Positions 27,647-39,299 of a DNA stretch of 64,000 nt are shown piece after piece. The DNA comes from Rhodococcus sp. P1Y (GTDB taxonomy: Bacteria > Actinomycetota > Actinomycetes > Mycobacteriales > Mycobacteriaceae). Below the pieces are notes generated by a model, which saw only the letters and a program-made list of their open reading frames with translations, did no database searches and was not told the DNA's origin. The position numbers and the translations under genes were made by a program. Positions within the stretch are counted from its first letter, which is position 1, and the number at the start of each line of letters is the position of its first letter. Location: the NCBI RefSeq assembly GCF_003641205.1, contig NZ_CP032762.1, positions 1,984,001 through 2,048,000 of the forward strand, given 5' to 3'.

Positions 27647-29084
27647 GGTGTCCCTATGTTTTCTGTCAAGCTGCGTGAGCTGCGGGCGGTTGGTAAAGGG
27701 TCTTGTTCTTGAGCATGGCGAACAGGACGTCGCACCGGCGTCGAGCTAGGCAGATGAGGGCTGCGTTGTGTTTCTTGCCTTCGGCTCGCTTGCGGTCGTA
27801 GTAGGCGCGACTGGTGGGGTCGTGCAGTGCGGCGAAGGCCGAAAGGAACAACGCTCGTTTGAGTTTGCGGTTTCCTGATCTCGCTGGGTGCTCACCTCGG
27901 ATCGAGGTGCCGGATCGGTGGGTCACGGGTGCGATGCCGGCGTAGGCGGCCAGGTGTCCTGCTGTTTTGAATGCCGAACCGTCACCGACTTCGAGAAGGA
28001 TGCGTGCAGCTGTCCTGATTCCGACGCCAGGCATCGAGATCAGGACCGAGGAAAGAGGGTGGGCATCGAGCATCCTCTCCACGTCCAGGCCGATTGCTTT
28101 CCGTTGTTGCAGTGTCTCTTTGAGAGAATCTGCAAGTTTTGGTACAGTCTCGGCAGCCGCGGACCCAGGGACTACGACGGTCTGGTCCTCGAGTGCGGTG
28201 TAGATTTCTACCACCAGTCGGGCGCCCATTCGTGGGGCGTTCTTCGCAGCGATGGCGGTCAGCTTTCGTTTGCCAGCAGTGCGAATGCCGGCGGGCCACC
28301 GCACCGGGAGAGGATTTCGAGCACGGCGGGGTGGGTGACTCGCGGTCCGAGTACTCGTTCGAGCGCGGGTGGATGCTGGTCAGTAGTCCCCGGATTCGGT
28401 TGCTGACGCGGGTTGCTTCGCCGGCAAGGTCGTCGTCGAAACCGATCAGAACACTGAGCTCGGCGAGTGTGTCATCGCCTGTGTCGACCCGCCGCAGCGT
28501 GCGGCATGGTCCTGGCCGTGTCGGCGATGATGAACGCGTCGCGCGCGTCGGTCTTGGCCTGCCCTGGATACAGGTCTGCGATTCGGCGCATCGACAGGCC
28601 CGGAAGGTACGCCACTCGGTGACCGCAGGAGCGGGCGACGGTGACCGGTAGCGCACCGATCGTGTTGGGTTGATCGACCACGATCAACACCGGTCCGTGC
28701 GCGGAGAGGCGGTCGAAAACTGTGCGTAGACGAGCCTCGTCGTTGGGTGTGCTTTGTCGTATAGGCGGGTGCCGTCGACGGCGAGACCGACAGCGTGATG
28801 CTCGGATTTTCCCACGTCAATGCCGCAAAACACGGCGTAACTCGTGTCCATGAAGCAGTCCTTCGTCCGGTGTACCGCCGGTCGCCGATCCGACATCGAT
28901 ACCCGACACCCACGTTATGAAGAGACCTGCTCACGATCAGCGGCCCTGTCCCTATCAGCGGTTCATCGATGCCACCACACCCGGCGACACCACCCCCCGG
29001 ATCATTGATGACAGGGGCAAGAAGTCATACCAGGTCTGGCGACCGCAGCCCTCGGTTTCAAGGACCGCCTAAAAGATAACGGGG
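27647..29084 (-). mobile_element. IS110-family insertion sequence, copy 2 (tandem, deletions only)
   Basis: A second copy in direct tandem with copy 1. By eye it is identical except for five short deletions totalling 8 bp. The right flank CACTAG completes the interrupted VOC gene, so both copies occupy one insertion point. Confidence 0.88.
27666..28851 (-). pseudogene. IS110 transposase copy 2, frameshifted
   Basis: The same protein as copy 1, but broken by 1-bp deletions near 28293, 28367 and 28748 and a 2-bp deletion near 28499, plus an in-frame 3-bp deletion near 28144. No substitutions were noticed. Deletions without substitutions, several in G-runs, suggest sequencing or assembly error in an unpolished repeat as much as true decay. 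Confidence 0.8.
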
Positions 29085-29086
29085 CA

Positions 29087-29965
29087 CTAGAGCTCGTGTA
29101 GCTCGCGGAGCGTTGCCGCGAACACCCCTGCCGATGCATCGCCGCTGACCTGGCAGTACTCGCCGTCTCTCCAGAAGTACACGTGGTCGGACAACGGATT
29201 GGGCGTATCTCTCGACAACATCTGCGCGACGCCGACCATCAGCTCTGCCGCGCGCGCGGTTTCCTCGAACGTGCGTGGAAGGAAGTTGTCGATCTCGTAC
29301 GCGTTGGGGATCGTGAACAGAACGCCGAAAGGCGCCTCGTCCAGGTAGCGATCGATGAACGTAGGCATGTCGGCCACCTTCGACGCGAGGTAGATGGAGT
29401 CGCCGCGCAACACGTCGATGGTGATGTTGTCCTTGATCATCGACTCGCGGCGGTCGAACTTCATCGCTGCAGTGTTCGCGCGTCCGAATGCCCACGCCGT
29501 CTCCAGGTCTCGACCTACGAGCGCAACGTCGGGCAGCGTCAACGCGAGGTCCGGGAACGTCAGATTCAACATGCGCCTCGGCGAATCGAAGGCGTCGACC
29601 AGCGGACGCGTATACGAGAACTCGTTCAGTTGCCGCAGAAGGCTCGCAGGCGCGACCCGCTCACGCAAGCGCATGTAGAACTCGTCGTCGGGCATGGAGG
29701 CGATGTGCGCCGGATCGCTGTATTTCTGCATGTCCAACAGCGTCGTCACGTGTGCTTCGACGACGTCGTTCCAGGAACTGTTCGAGTAGTTCAGGCACCG
29801 ATCCACCAGGTTGTCCAACCCCACGTAGCCACCCGAATCGAGCCGCAGCGTGACGGCGTTCACTTTCGTGGCGCGAATGCCACGCCGTGTGAGTGAGGCC
29901 ATCACTTTCTTGCGAATGATCGCGACGGTGGTTGCCCTGGATGCATGTTCGGCTAGATCGCTCAT
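29087..29965 (-). CDS. Conserved-looking protein of unknown function
   Basis: A 292-residue soluble protein with no signal peptide, membrane helix or catalytic motif that I recognise. It opens [25 protein letters not shown]. The middle is rich in acidic and aromatic residues ([26 protein letters not shown]), and the C-terminal third ([40 protein letters not shown]) looks like a folded alpha/beta domain. Its stop codon interlocks with the displaced stop of the VOC gene, so the two were originally convergent. Codon use fits its neighbours. Confidence 0.75.
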   Translation of the reverse strand: MSDLAEHASRATTVAIIRKKVMASLTRRGIRATKVNAVTLRLDSGGYVGLDNLVDRCLNYSNSSWNDVVEAHVTTLLDMQKYSDPAHIASMPDDEFYMRLRERVAPASLLRQLNEFSYTRPLVDAFDSPRRMLNLTFPDLALTLPDVALVGRDLETAWAFGRANTAAMKFDRRESMIKDNITIDVLRGDSIYLASKVADMPTFIDRYLDEAPFGVLFTIPNAYEIDNFLPRTFEETARAAELMVGVAQMLSRDTPNPLSDHVYFWRDGEYCQVSGDASAGVFAATLRELHEL

Positions 29966-30030
29966 TTTCGTCCCCCGGGTTGCGTGTGCTCCTTGGTCTG
30001 TTCGACGCAGCTACTGACACAATGGTTCCC

Positions 30031-31326
30031 ATGCCGTTCAGTGTTTCTGCGTCTGCTGCCGCTCTGTGCAACTTCGTCGACGTCTCACCGTCGCCCTTCC
30101 ATGTGTGCCGCACGGTTGCGGTGCAACTGGAGGAAGCGGGGTTCGTACGCGTCGACGAAACGGAGGCCTGGCCTACCGAGGTGGGCCGGTATTACCTCAT
30201 CCGCGGCGGCTCCCTCGTCGCATGGAGCACGGAGAGCGATCGCACGGGCCCCGCTCTTGCCGGCCACCCGTTCCGGATTGTCGGCGGTCATACCGACAGT
30301 CCCAACCTGCGCGTCAAGCAGCACCCTGATCTGGAGTCCGCAGGGTGGCAGATGGTGGGACTGGAGCCGTACGGCGGCGCATGGCTCAACTCCTGGCTGG
30401 ACCGTGATCTCGGAATTTCCGGGCGCTTGAGTGTGCGCGACGGAAACGGCCTACGGGAGGTCCTCGTCAAGATCGACGAGCCCATCCTGCGTGTACCCCA
30501 ACTGGCGATCCATCTGTCCGAGGATCGCAAGGGCGTGACGCTGGATCCTCAGCGGCACGTCAATGCCATTTGGGGAGTGGGCAATTCGCCCCGTTCATTC
30601 CTCGATTTCGTTGCCGAACGTGAAGGCGTCGACCCGTCGTCCGTTCTCGGTTGGGAACTGATGACCCACGATCTCGCGCCGAGTGCGGTCGTCGGCGTCG
30701 AGAACGAATTGGTCAGTGCGCCGAGGCTCGACAATCAGGGAACCTGTTATGCCGGAACGCAAGCGCTCCTCGCGGCCGTCCGGAACCCGACGGCCTTCAC
30801 CCCCGTGTTGGCACTGTTCGACCACGAAGAAGTCGGCAGCATGTCCGACCGCGGCGCGTTCTCGGACCTGTTGAACACGGTGCTCGAGCGAATCGTGTTG
30901 GGCCGCGGCGGGGGTCGCGAAGAGTTCCTGCGCGCTATGGCCGGATCCATCTGCGCGTCGGGCGACATGGCACACGCAACACACCCCAACTACCCCGACC
31001 GGCACGAGCCCGCACACCGGATCGAACTCGGTGGCGGCCCTGTGCTCAAGGTCAACCAAAATCTCAGATACGCAACCGATTCCGAGGGTGCCGGTGCATT
31101 CGCGTTGGCGTGCGAGCAGGCTGGGGTTCCGTTGCAGCGCTATGTCCACCGGGCTGATCTGCCCTGTGGTTCGACGATCGGACCGATAACCGCCTCGCGG
31201 ACGGGAGTGTCGACCGTGGACGTCGGTGCGGCTCAGCTCGCGATGCACTCCTCGCGCGAGCTGATGGGTGCATCGGACGTGAAGGCCTACGCCGACGCAT
31301 TGGGCGCATTCCTGGCTCCGGCCTGA
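30031..31326 (+). CDS. Aspartyl aminopeptidase, M18 family
   Basis: A 431-residue zinc aminopeptidase that removes acidic N-terminal residues. Metal-binding segments are [28 protein letters not shown] and [12 protein letters not shown] near the C-terminal third, with [21 protein letters not shown] near the end. An ATG at 30022 is also in frame. Neither start has a clear ribosome site. An M18 peptidase also occurs between purQ and purL in mycobacteria, so its place here is conserved. Confidence 0.92.
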   Translation: MPFSVSASAAALCNFVDVSPSPFHVCRTVAVQLEEAGFVRVDETEAWPTEVGRYYLIRGGSLVAWSTESDRTGPALAGHPFRIVGGHTDSPNLRVKQHPDLESAGWQMVGLEPYGGAWLNSWLDRDLGISGRLSVRDGNGLREVLVKIDEPILRVPQLAIHLSEDRKGVTLDPQRHVNAIWGVGNSPRSFLDFVAEREGVDPSSVLGWELMTHDLAPSAVVGVENELVSAPRLDNQGTCYAGTQALLAAVRNPTAFTPVLALFDHEEVGSMSDRGAFSDLLNTVLERIVLGRGGGREEFLRAMAGSICASGDMAHATHPNYPDRHEPAHRIELGGGPVLKVNQNLRYATDSEGAGAFALACEQAGVPLQRYVHRADLPCGSTIGPITASRTGVSTVDVGAAQLAMHSSRELMGASDVKAYADALGAFLAPA

Positions 31327-31343
31327 GCGCGGCCCGCCCCGCC

Positions 31344-31385
31344 CGTGCGTGCGTAGTTACGGCGGGCGGGAATTACGCACGCACG
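31344..31385. repeat. Palindromic repeat family B, copy 1
   Basis: Arms 31344-31358 and 31371-31385 (CGTGCGTGCGTAGTT and its complement, one mismatch) around a GC-rich loop. It lies between the convergent aminopeptidase and phosphorylase genes. Confidence 0.75.
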
Positions 31386-31399
31386 ACCTGCTCAAGCCT

Positions 31400-31441
31400 C
31401 GTGAGTGCGTAATTACGTCGGGCGGTACTTATTTGCGCACG
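31400..31441. repeat. Palindromic repeat family B, copy 2
   Basis: Arms 31400-31415 and 31427-31441 pair imperfectly and resemble copy 1. The right arm encodes the last residues and stop of the nucleoside phosphorylase gene (stop at 31429-31431). Confidence 0.65.
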
Positions 31442-32202
31442 GGCGCGAAGCGCAGGCACGCATCGGCCGCCAGCCAGAACAACTGTTCACGAACGGTGCC
31501 CGCTTTGGTCCATCCCCGGTGCTCCCAGTCGGCGGCGAGGGAATCACCCGCGTACAGCAGTTGGGCGAACTGGACCCCGCGGTACTGGGCGACTGCGCAG
31601 AAGGCCGACGCCTCCATGTCGACCGTCAAGCACCCCTCGTCGACGCGTCGGGACACGCGGCTGCGGGTCTCGCGGTAGAGGGCGTCGGTGGTCCACGACC
31701 GACCGGTGACGAAGGAAATTCCGGCCTCGGTCAGAACGCTCTGGAGTACAGCAACCCCGGCAGGGTCGGCCTCGACCACTCGGCCCGGGGGCAGGTAGTG
31801 GAACGAGGTGCCCTCGTCGCGGATGGCGCTGTCGACGACCATCACGTGGCCCATGCCGAGCTGATCGGTGAGAGCGCCTGCTCCGCCGACAGCCACGAAC
31901 TCCGAGCATCCGAGCGCGATCGCTTCTTCCAGGAACAGTGCAGCCAACGGGGCGCCGACGCCCGGATGGAACACCGCCAGTCGCTCGCCGCCGCGCTCCA
32001 CCTCGTAGACGGGGTGCTCACCGTGCTCGGATCTGAGCACCGACAACACCCGTGCCTTGCCCTGACCGGCTATGGATTCGATCACTTCGGCGAAGAAGCA
32101 CACCACGGCTTTCCTGGGGATATCCACACCCTTGACCACCATCTGAGGCGTCAGGACGCCTGATTCGTCCAAATCGTTCTCTGTCAGCGCGATGTCCACC
32201 AA
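31429..32202 (-). CDS. Nucleoside phosphorylase (PNP/UDP family)
   Basis: About 257 residues. Family motifs are [39 protein letters not shown] and the base-binding/catalytic segment [17 protein letters not shown]. It should cleave a purine or pyrimidine nucleoside with phosphate for salvage. The VDMEAS form is nearest to uridine phosphorylases. The start is uncertain: TTG 32202 or GTG 32199, neither with a good ribosome site. It is divergent from purL. The last codons lie in a family B repeat. Confidence 0.88.
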   Translation of the reverse strand: MVDIALTENDLDESGVLTPQMVVKGVDIPRKAVVCFFAEVIESIAGQGKARVLSVLRSEHGEHPVYEVERGGERLAVFHPGVGAPLAALFLEEAIALGCSEFVAVGGAGALTDQLGMGHVMVVDSAIRDEGTSFHYLPPGRVVEADPAGVAVLQSVLTEAGISFVTGRSWTTDALYRETRSRVSRRVDEGCLTVDMEASAFCAVAQYRGVQFAQLLYAGDSLAADWEHRGWTKAGTVREQLFWLAADACLRFAPVRK

Positions 32203-32304
32203 GCCATGCTTACACGAGGGTTTGCATGCTGCTTTTGGGGCCTGTCACCCTGCGCGGATAGACTCTCCGAAGGCATTTCGCTCCAGGAAGGGACCCCACT
32301 CCTC

Positions 32305-34596
<2,292 letters not shown>

Positions 34597-34600
34597 GTCA

Positions 34601-36391
34601 GTGACCACGGAGGAGGTATCGCACAACGATCTCAGCACCGTAGAGCGTGAACACACGCACTACCGACTGCCGATCGACTTTGCCGTACCTTCTCCCGAAA
34701 AACATCCCTTTGTCATGTGGGCGTGGGGTCTGCTGAAGCTGGACTTCACCGGCATCGTGTTCGGCGCGCTGTTCTTCTGCTGGTCGCTCACTCCGTCTCT
34801 GCTGCCGCGTGATTGGCTGTTCCAAGGATTGATAGGCGGAATCAACGCCGCCATCGGCTACGGTTTCGGCGTCGTCGTCGGGTGGGCCGTGACGCGGTGG
34901 TTTCTCGCCGGCAAGTCGTGGTGGCCGCTGCCGCGCAAGGTGGAGTTGCGGATCAAGTTCGCGTTCGTGCCGATCGCGATCTTCGTGGCGTTGTACATGT
35001 TGTATCTGTCCGCCGGGTGGCAGCGTGAACTAGCTGCGCTCATGGATGCCGAGGGCACGACGACCACGGGATATTTCCGGACCGGTGCGCTGAGTATCGG
35101 TGTTGCTGCCCTGTTCATCTCGGGAATGCGCGTACTGCGTGATCTAGTACGGTTCCTGGCTCGCCAGATGAACAAGGTCGTCAAGATGCCCCGCGAGGTC
35201 GCCAACGTCATCGGGGTCGTGCTGGTGGTCGTCCTCGTCATCGCGCTCGTGCAGGGCGTTCTGCTGCGTGCGGTCTCCGAGGTGACCAACTCGATCTTCA
35301 GCCTGCAGAACAGCGAAACCCGCGAAGGCGCAGTGCAACCGACGGTGCCCGAGCGCTCCGGCAGCCCGGAATCATTGGCCCCGTGGGACTCCCTCGGATT
35401 CGAGGGCCGCAACTTCGTGTCCAGCGGGCTGAGCGCCGACGAGATCTCCGAGGGACTCGGCAGGCCTGCGCTTCAACCGATCCGTGCCTACGCGGGCCTC
35501 GAAACTGCGGAGACACAGGACGAACGGCTCGACATCGTCGTGCAGGAACTCGAACGAACCGGTGCTTTCCAGCGCCAGGCACTCGTCGTCGTTCCCACCA
35601 CCGGAACCGGATGGGTCAACCCGACGGCCATCGAAGCAGAGGAGCTCATGTTCGGCGGCGACGTCGCTACTGTCGCCGCGCAGTACTCCTACCTGCCCAG
35701 TTGGATCTCGTTCCTCGCCGAACGCGACAAGGCCGCCGAAGCCGGTCGGGCGCTCATCGACAAGGTGCACCAGCGGTGGCTCCAGGAACCCGAGGAGACC
35801 CGTCCACGGTTCTACGTCTACGGCGAGAGCCTCGGTACCGCGTCCGGCGAAGGAGCCTTCGACGGTCTTGCCGACATCCGCGACACCGTCGACGGTGTCC
35901 TGTGGGTGGGACCGCCGAACTCCAATCGGCTGTGGGGTCAGTTCGTGACTCGCCGCGATCCGGGAAGCCCAGAGGTGCGGCCCGTGTACGCCGACGGTCT
36001 CGTCGTTCGCTTCGCCGACAATTCGTCCGGCATCCCGCCTGAAGGCGAGCCGTGGCTCAGCCCGCGGATTCTGTACGTGCAGCACGCCTCGGACCCAGTG
36101 GTGTGGTGGTCGCCGGACCTGCTGTTCGAGCGTCCCGACTGGCTCGCCGAGGCACCGGGGCCGGACCGTCTGCCGGACATGCGGTGGTTCCCGATCGTCA
36201 CGTTCTGGCAGGTCGCAGCCGACCTCACCAACGCGGCGGGCGTGCCGGACGGGCATGGACACAACTACGGAACGCTCGTCCTCGACGGATGGGTCTCGGT
36301 CGCCGCACCCGCGGGTTGGACCGACGAGGACACCGAAAAGGTGCGCTCGGTGATGGACGAGTACGCAGGTCGGGACGGCCCCGAGAAGTGA
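34601..36391 (+). CDS. Membrane-anchored alpha/beta hydrolase (Abhydrolase_9 family)
   Basis: A 596-residue protein. The N-terminal ~230 residues hold about five hydrophobic helices (IVFGALFFCWSLTPSLLPRDW, the usual opening of this family, through VVLVVVLVIALVQGVLL). The C-terminal domain contains ALVVVPTTGTGWVNP and a nucleophile elbow YGESLGT, probably facing outward. Substrate is unknown; a lipid or ester is plausible. GTG 34601 is 4 bp after the purL stop. The CPBP protease gene overlaps its stop by 4 bp. Confidence 0.85.
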   Translation: MTTEEVSHNDLSTVEREHTHYRLPIDFAVPSPEKHPFVMWAWGLLKLDFTGIVFGALFFCWSLTPSLLPRDWLFQGLIGGINAAIGYGFGVVVGWAVTRWFLAGKSWWPLPRKVELRIKFAFVPIAIFVALYMLYLSAGWQRELAALMDAEGTTTTGYFRTGALSIGVAALFISGMRVLRDLVRFLARQMNKVVKMPREVANVIGVVLVVVLVIALVQGVLLRAVSEVTNSIFSLQNSETREGAVQPTVPERSGSPESLAPWDSLGFEGRNFVSSGLSADEISEGLGRPALQPIRAYAGLETAETQDERLDIVVQELERTGAFQRQALVVVPTTGTGWVNPTAIEAEELMFGGDVATVAAQYSYLPSWISFLAERDKAAEAGRALIDKVHQRWLQEPEETRPRFYVYGESLGTASGEGAFDGLADIRDTVDGVLWVGPPNSNRLWGQFVTRRDPGSPEVRPVYADGLVVRFADNSSGIPPEGEPWLSPRILYVQHASDPVVWWSPDLLFERPDWLAEAPGPDRLPDMRWFPIVTFWQVAADLTNAAGVPDGHGHNYGTLVLDGWVSVAAPAGWTDEDTEKVRSVMDEYAGRDGPEK

Positions 36392-36966
36392 AAGCCCTCG
36401 TGCTCGGTGCAGTGACGACTGCGTGGAGCGGTGCCGTCGTCCCTCGGCTGGCACTCTCCGACCGCCGTCGCGCAGTGGTGAACACAGCTTTCGGGGTATC
36501 GCTCGCCGCTGTCACCCGAGCACCTCTCGGCCTGAAGAACTGGAGAAGCGGTCTGGCGTGGGGTCTCGGCGCCGCGGCGGTGCCCGTCGCGGCATCGGCG
36601 GTGGTCGCGTCCGTACCGTCGTTGGTCCAGCGGGTTCGACCGTCGGACGACGACTTGGCCGAGTGGGTACTGTTCCGGATCCCGATCGGCACCGTCCTCA
36701 CCGAGGAACTCACCTTCAGAGCCGTGCTCGACGCCGCATCACCGGGTTCGTCGCCGATCTTCTTCGGACTCTGGCACATTCACCCTGCGCGTGCGGCGGG
36801 GGATTCCGTCGCTCTGACAGTGGTGGGGACCTTCTTCGCGGGTGTGCTGTTCTCGTGGTTGCGCCGGAGAAGTGGCAGTGTTCTGGCGCCGATGATGCTG
36901 CACTACGCCGTCAACGCGTCGGGAGCGGTTCTGGCTGTGCGTGCACGTGACCTGGTCGCTCGATAG
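36388..36966 (+). CDS. CPBP-family intramembrane metalloprotease
   Basis: A 192-residue protein with all three motifs of the CAAX-protease/bacteriocin-processing family: EELTFR (EExxxR), FFGLWHIHP (FxxxH) and HYAVNASG (HxxxN). It has about five hydrophobic stretches. The GTG start sits in a GTGA overlap with the hydrolase gene, indicating coupled translation. The target is unknown. Confidence 0.9.
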   Translation: MKALVLGAVTTAWSGAVVPRLALSDRRRAVVNTAFGVSLAAVTRAPLGLKNWRSGLAWGLGAAAVPVAASAVVASVPSLVQRVRPSDDDLAEWVLFRIPIGTVLTEELTFRAVLDAASPGSSPIFFGLWHIHPARAAGDSVALTVVGTFFAGVLFSWLRRRSGSVLAPMMLHYAVNASGAVLAVRARDLVAR

Positions 36967-36982
36967 CGGTGCCCTCGTGGCG

Positions 36983-37047
36983 GGAGTGGAGCCTGCAGGA
37001 ACGACCCAGATAAGGGAGTAGGAGCCTGCAGGAACGACCCGAATAAG
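36983..37047. repeat. Repeat family C, inverted orientation, two units
   Basis: Units at 36983-37014 and 37015-37047 (GGAGCCTGCAGGAACGACCC core) are the reverse complement of the 25754-25826 units with a few changes. They occupy the gap after the CPBP gene. Confidence 0.8.
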
Positions 37048-37056
37048 CTGATCGGC

Positions 37057-37443
37057 ATGGCTCCGACCAAAACCGTCACCCCGGAACAAGTACGCACCGC
37101 GGTACTGGCGGTCGCGGACTGGGTGCGTGACGGCTCGGTCGACAAGCCGCCCCGCGCTGCCGTGGCCGACGCAGTACGCACCACCGTCCGCACGCTCGCC
37201 CAGGTCGCACCGGGTTCGAGCGTCGAAGTGCGGGTTCCGCCGTTCGTCGCGGTGCAGTGCATCACCGGACCCCGGCACACCCGTGGGACACCGCCCAACG
37301 TCGTCGAGACCGATCCCCGGACGTGGCTCGAGGTGGCGACGGGAACCCGTAGCTTCGAGGATGCGCTGGCCGACGGATCCATCACTGCATCGGGCAGTCG
37401 CGCCGCCGAAGTGGGCCACTGGCTGCCGATTCTTCGTGCCTGA
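37057..37443 (+). CDS. SCP-like (sterol carrier family) protein
   Basis: A 128-residue soluble protein that matches the small actinobacterial sterol-carrier-like family found directly before purF in mycobacteria. It has an N-terminal helix pair followed by VEVRVPPFVAVQCITGPRHTRGTPPNVVETDP. The last part (WLEVATGTRSFEDALADG) is the SCP2-like hydrophobic groove region. No ligand is known. Position and sequence support the call. Confidence 0.75.
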   Translation: MAPTKTVTPEQVRTAVLAVADWVRDGSVDKPPRAAVADAVRTTVRTLAQVAPGSSVEVRVPPFVAVQCITGPRHTRGTPPNVVETDPRTWLEVATGTRSFEDALADGSITASGSRAAEVGHWLPILRA

Positions 37444-37448
37444 CGGCC

Positions 37449-37494
37449 CAGTGGCACGGATAAGTGCCCCGGGCGGCACTTATCCGTGCCACTG
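37449..37494. repeat. Palindromic repeat family A, copy 4 (perfect)
   Basis: Perfect 20-bp arms (37449-37468 and 37475-37494, CAGTGGCACGGATAAGTGCC and its complement) with a 6-bp loop. It lies between the SCP-like gene and purF and is the best-preserved member of the family. Confidence 0.88.
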
Positions 37495-37621
37495 AGGTGG
37501 CCAGCCGGTTACCGCAAAACGGACGGCCGGGGAATGTCACCCGCCCACGATGCGTTGAGTTGGCTCGTGTGCCCGTAGACTGGGCCATGCCCCTCACCCC
37601 GTCCCCTTAGGGAGCAGTGCT

Positions 37622-39187
37622 GTGACCTCTGCCGATATTTCGGTAACAAGTCCAAACCTTCTGCTAGGCAAACCCATAGACGAACCCGAGAACGAGCCTC
37701 GTGAAGAGTGCGGCGTATTCGGTGTGTGGGCTCCGGGGGAGGATGTGGCGAAGCTCTCGTACTACGGGTTGTATGCGCTGCAGCACAGGGGACAGGAAGC
37801 CGCCGGAATCGCTGTGTCCGACGGTTCGCAGGTTCTGGTGTTCAAGGACCTCGGTCTCGTAAGCCAGGTGTTCGACGAGCAGACACTCGGTGCCATGCCG
37901 GGCCACGTCGCCATCGGACATTGCAGGTACTCGACCAGTGGGTCGGTCACCTGGGAGAACGCGCAGCCAATCTTTCGCACCACCAAGGCGGGCACGGGCA
38001 TCGCCCTCGGCCACAACGGCAACCTCGTCAACTTCGCCGAACTCGCGACGCGAGCACGTGAAGAAGGTCTCATCAGCGACCGACTGCAGGGCAACGGGAC
38101 ATCGGATTCCGACGTCGTGGCCGCTCTCCTCGCGCACAAGGCCGCCGACTGCACCATCGAGCAGGCAGCGATGGAATTGTTGCCGACGCTCAAGGGAGCG
38201 TTCTGCCTGACCTTCATGGACGAGCACACGCTCTACGCCGCTCGGGACCCGCACGGTGTTCGACCGCTGTGCCTCGGACGACTCGATCGCGGCTGGGTCG
38301 TCGCCAGCGAGACCGCAGCCCTCGACATCGTCGGCGCAGCATTCGTGCGTGACATCGAGCCGGGTGAGCTCCTCGCCATCGACGCGGACGGTGTCCGCTC
38401 GTCGCGTTTCGCAGCTCCGGAACCCAAAGGCTGTGTCTTCGAATACGTCTACCTCGCACGGCCGGACAGCGTCATCGGCGGTCGCTCGGTGCATTCCACT
38501 CGCGTCGAGATCGGCCGTCGTCTTGCCGAGGAGCATCCAGCCGAAGGTGACCTCGTGATTCCGGTGCCGGAGTCGGGAACGCCCGCCGCAGTCGGCTTCG
38601 CCCAGGGTTCGGGAATTCCGTACGGCCAGGGCCTGATGAAGAATGCCTATGTCGGGCGCACGTTCATCCAGCCGTCGCAGACAATTCGTCAGCTCGGCAT
38701 CCGGCTCAAACTGAATCCTCTCAAAGAGGTCATTCGCGGCAAAAGGCTCGTCGTAGTGGACGATTCGATTGTTCGTGGCAACACTCAGCGCGCCCTCATC
38801 CGAATGTTGCGTGAAGCCGGTGCACTCGAAATTCACGTGCGCATCGCGTCACCGCCGGTGCGGTGGCCGTGCTTCTACGGCATCGACTTCGCCTCTCCTG
38901 CAGAGCTCATCGCCAACGGCGTGGACTCGGAGGACGGCATCCTCGAAGGGGTGCGTCAGGCGATCGGTGCCGATTCCCTCGGATACATTTCGACGGAGGG
39001 CATGATCGCGGCGTCGGAGCAACCGGAATCGCGTCTCTGCACAGCCTGTTTCACGGGTAAGTACCCCATCGAGCTTCCGGCGGACAACGCCCTGGGCAAG
39101 CACGTACTGGAAGGGATGCTGGCAACAGCGGCGGGACAGAGCAGTGATCCCACCAACGCGAACGTGAGTGCGCTGAGCCGTCCCTGA
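37622..39187 (+). CDS. purF: Amidophosphoribosyltransferase
   Basis: A 521-residue enzyme that makes phosphoribosylamine, the first committed purine step. A propeptide of about 29 residues precedes the catalytic Cys in EECGVFGVWA, exposed by self-cleavage. The glutaminase region has QHRGQEAAGIAV and GHCRYSTSG. The PRTase site is RLVVVDDSIVRGNTQR. Cysteines near the C-terminus (LCTACFTGKYP) fit the Fe-S-containing class. GTG 37622 follows AGGGAG. Confidence 0.96.
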   Translation: MTSADISVTSPNLLLGKPIDEPENEPREECGVFGVWAPGEDVAKLSYYGLYALQHRGQEAAGIAVSDGSQVLVFKDLGLVSQVFDEQTLGAMPGHVAIGHCRYSTSGSVTWENAQPIFRTTKAGTGIALGHNGNLVNFAELATRAREEGLISDRLQGNGTSDSDVVAALLAHKAADCTIEQAAMELLPTLKGAFCLTFMDEHTLYAARDPHGVRPLCLGRLDRGWVVASETAALDIVGAAFVRDIEPGELLAIDADGVRSSRFAAPEPKGCVFEYVYLARPDSVIGGRSVHSTRVEIGRRLAEEHPAEGDLVIPVPESGTPAAVGFAQGSGIPYGQGLMKNAYVGRTFIQPSQTIRQLGIRLKLNPLKEVIRGKRLVVVDDSIVRGNTQRALIRMLREAGALEIHVRIASPPVRWPCFYGIDFASPAELIANGVDSEDGILEGVRQAIGADSLGYISTEGMIAASEQPESRLCTACFTGKYPIELPADNALGKHVLEGMLATAAGQSSDPTNANVSALSRP

Positions 39188-39299
39188 CGCCCTCGCTCGC
39201 AAAAATGTTTGCCGCGTTTCCTGTTTGCCACATATTCGAAACAGCTGATCGGTAACGTCCGGAACAAGTACGGACAACCGAACAGATTGAGGCATACAG

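Noticed and set aside
27633..27668. Perfect sigma70 promoter at the IS junction
   Set aside because: TTGACA is perfect, but the spacer to the AT-rich -10-like sequence is 21-22 bp rather than 17, so it is kept only as a possibility in the IS finding.
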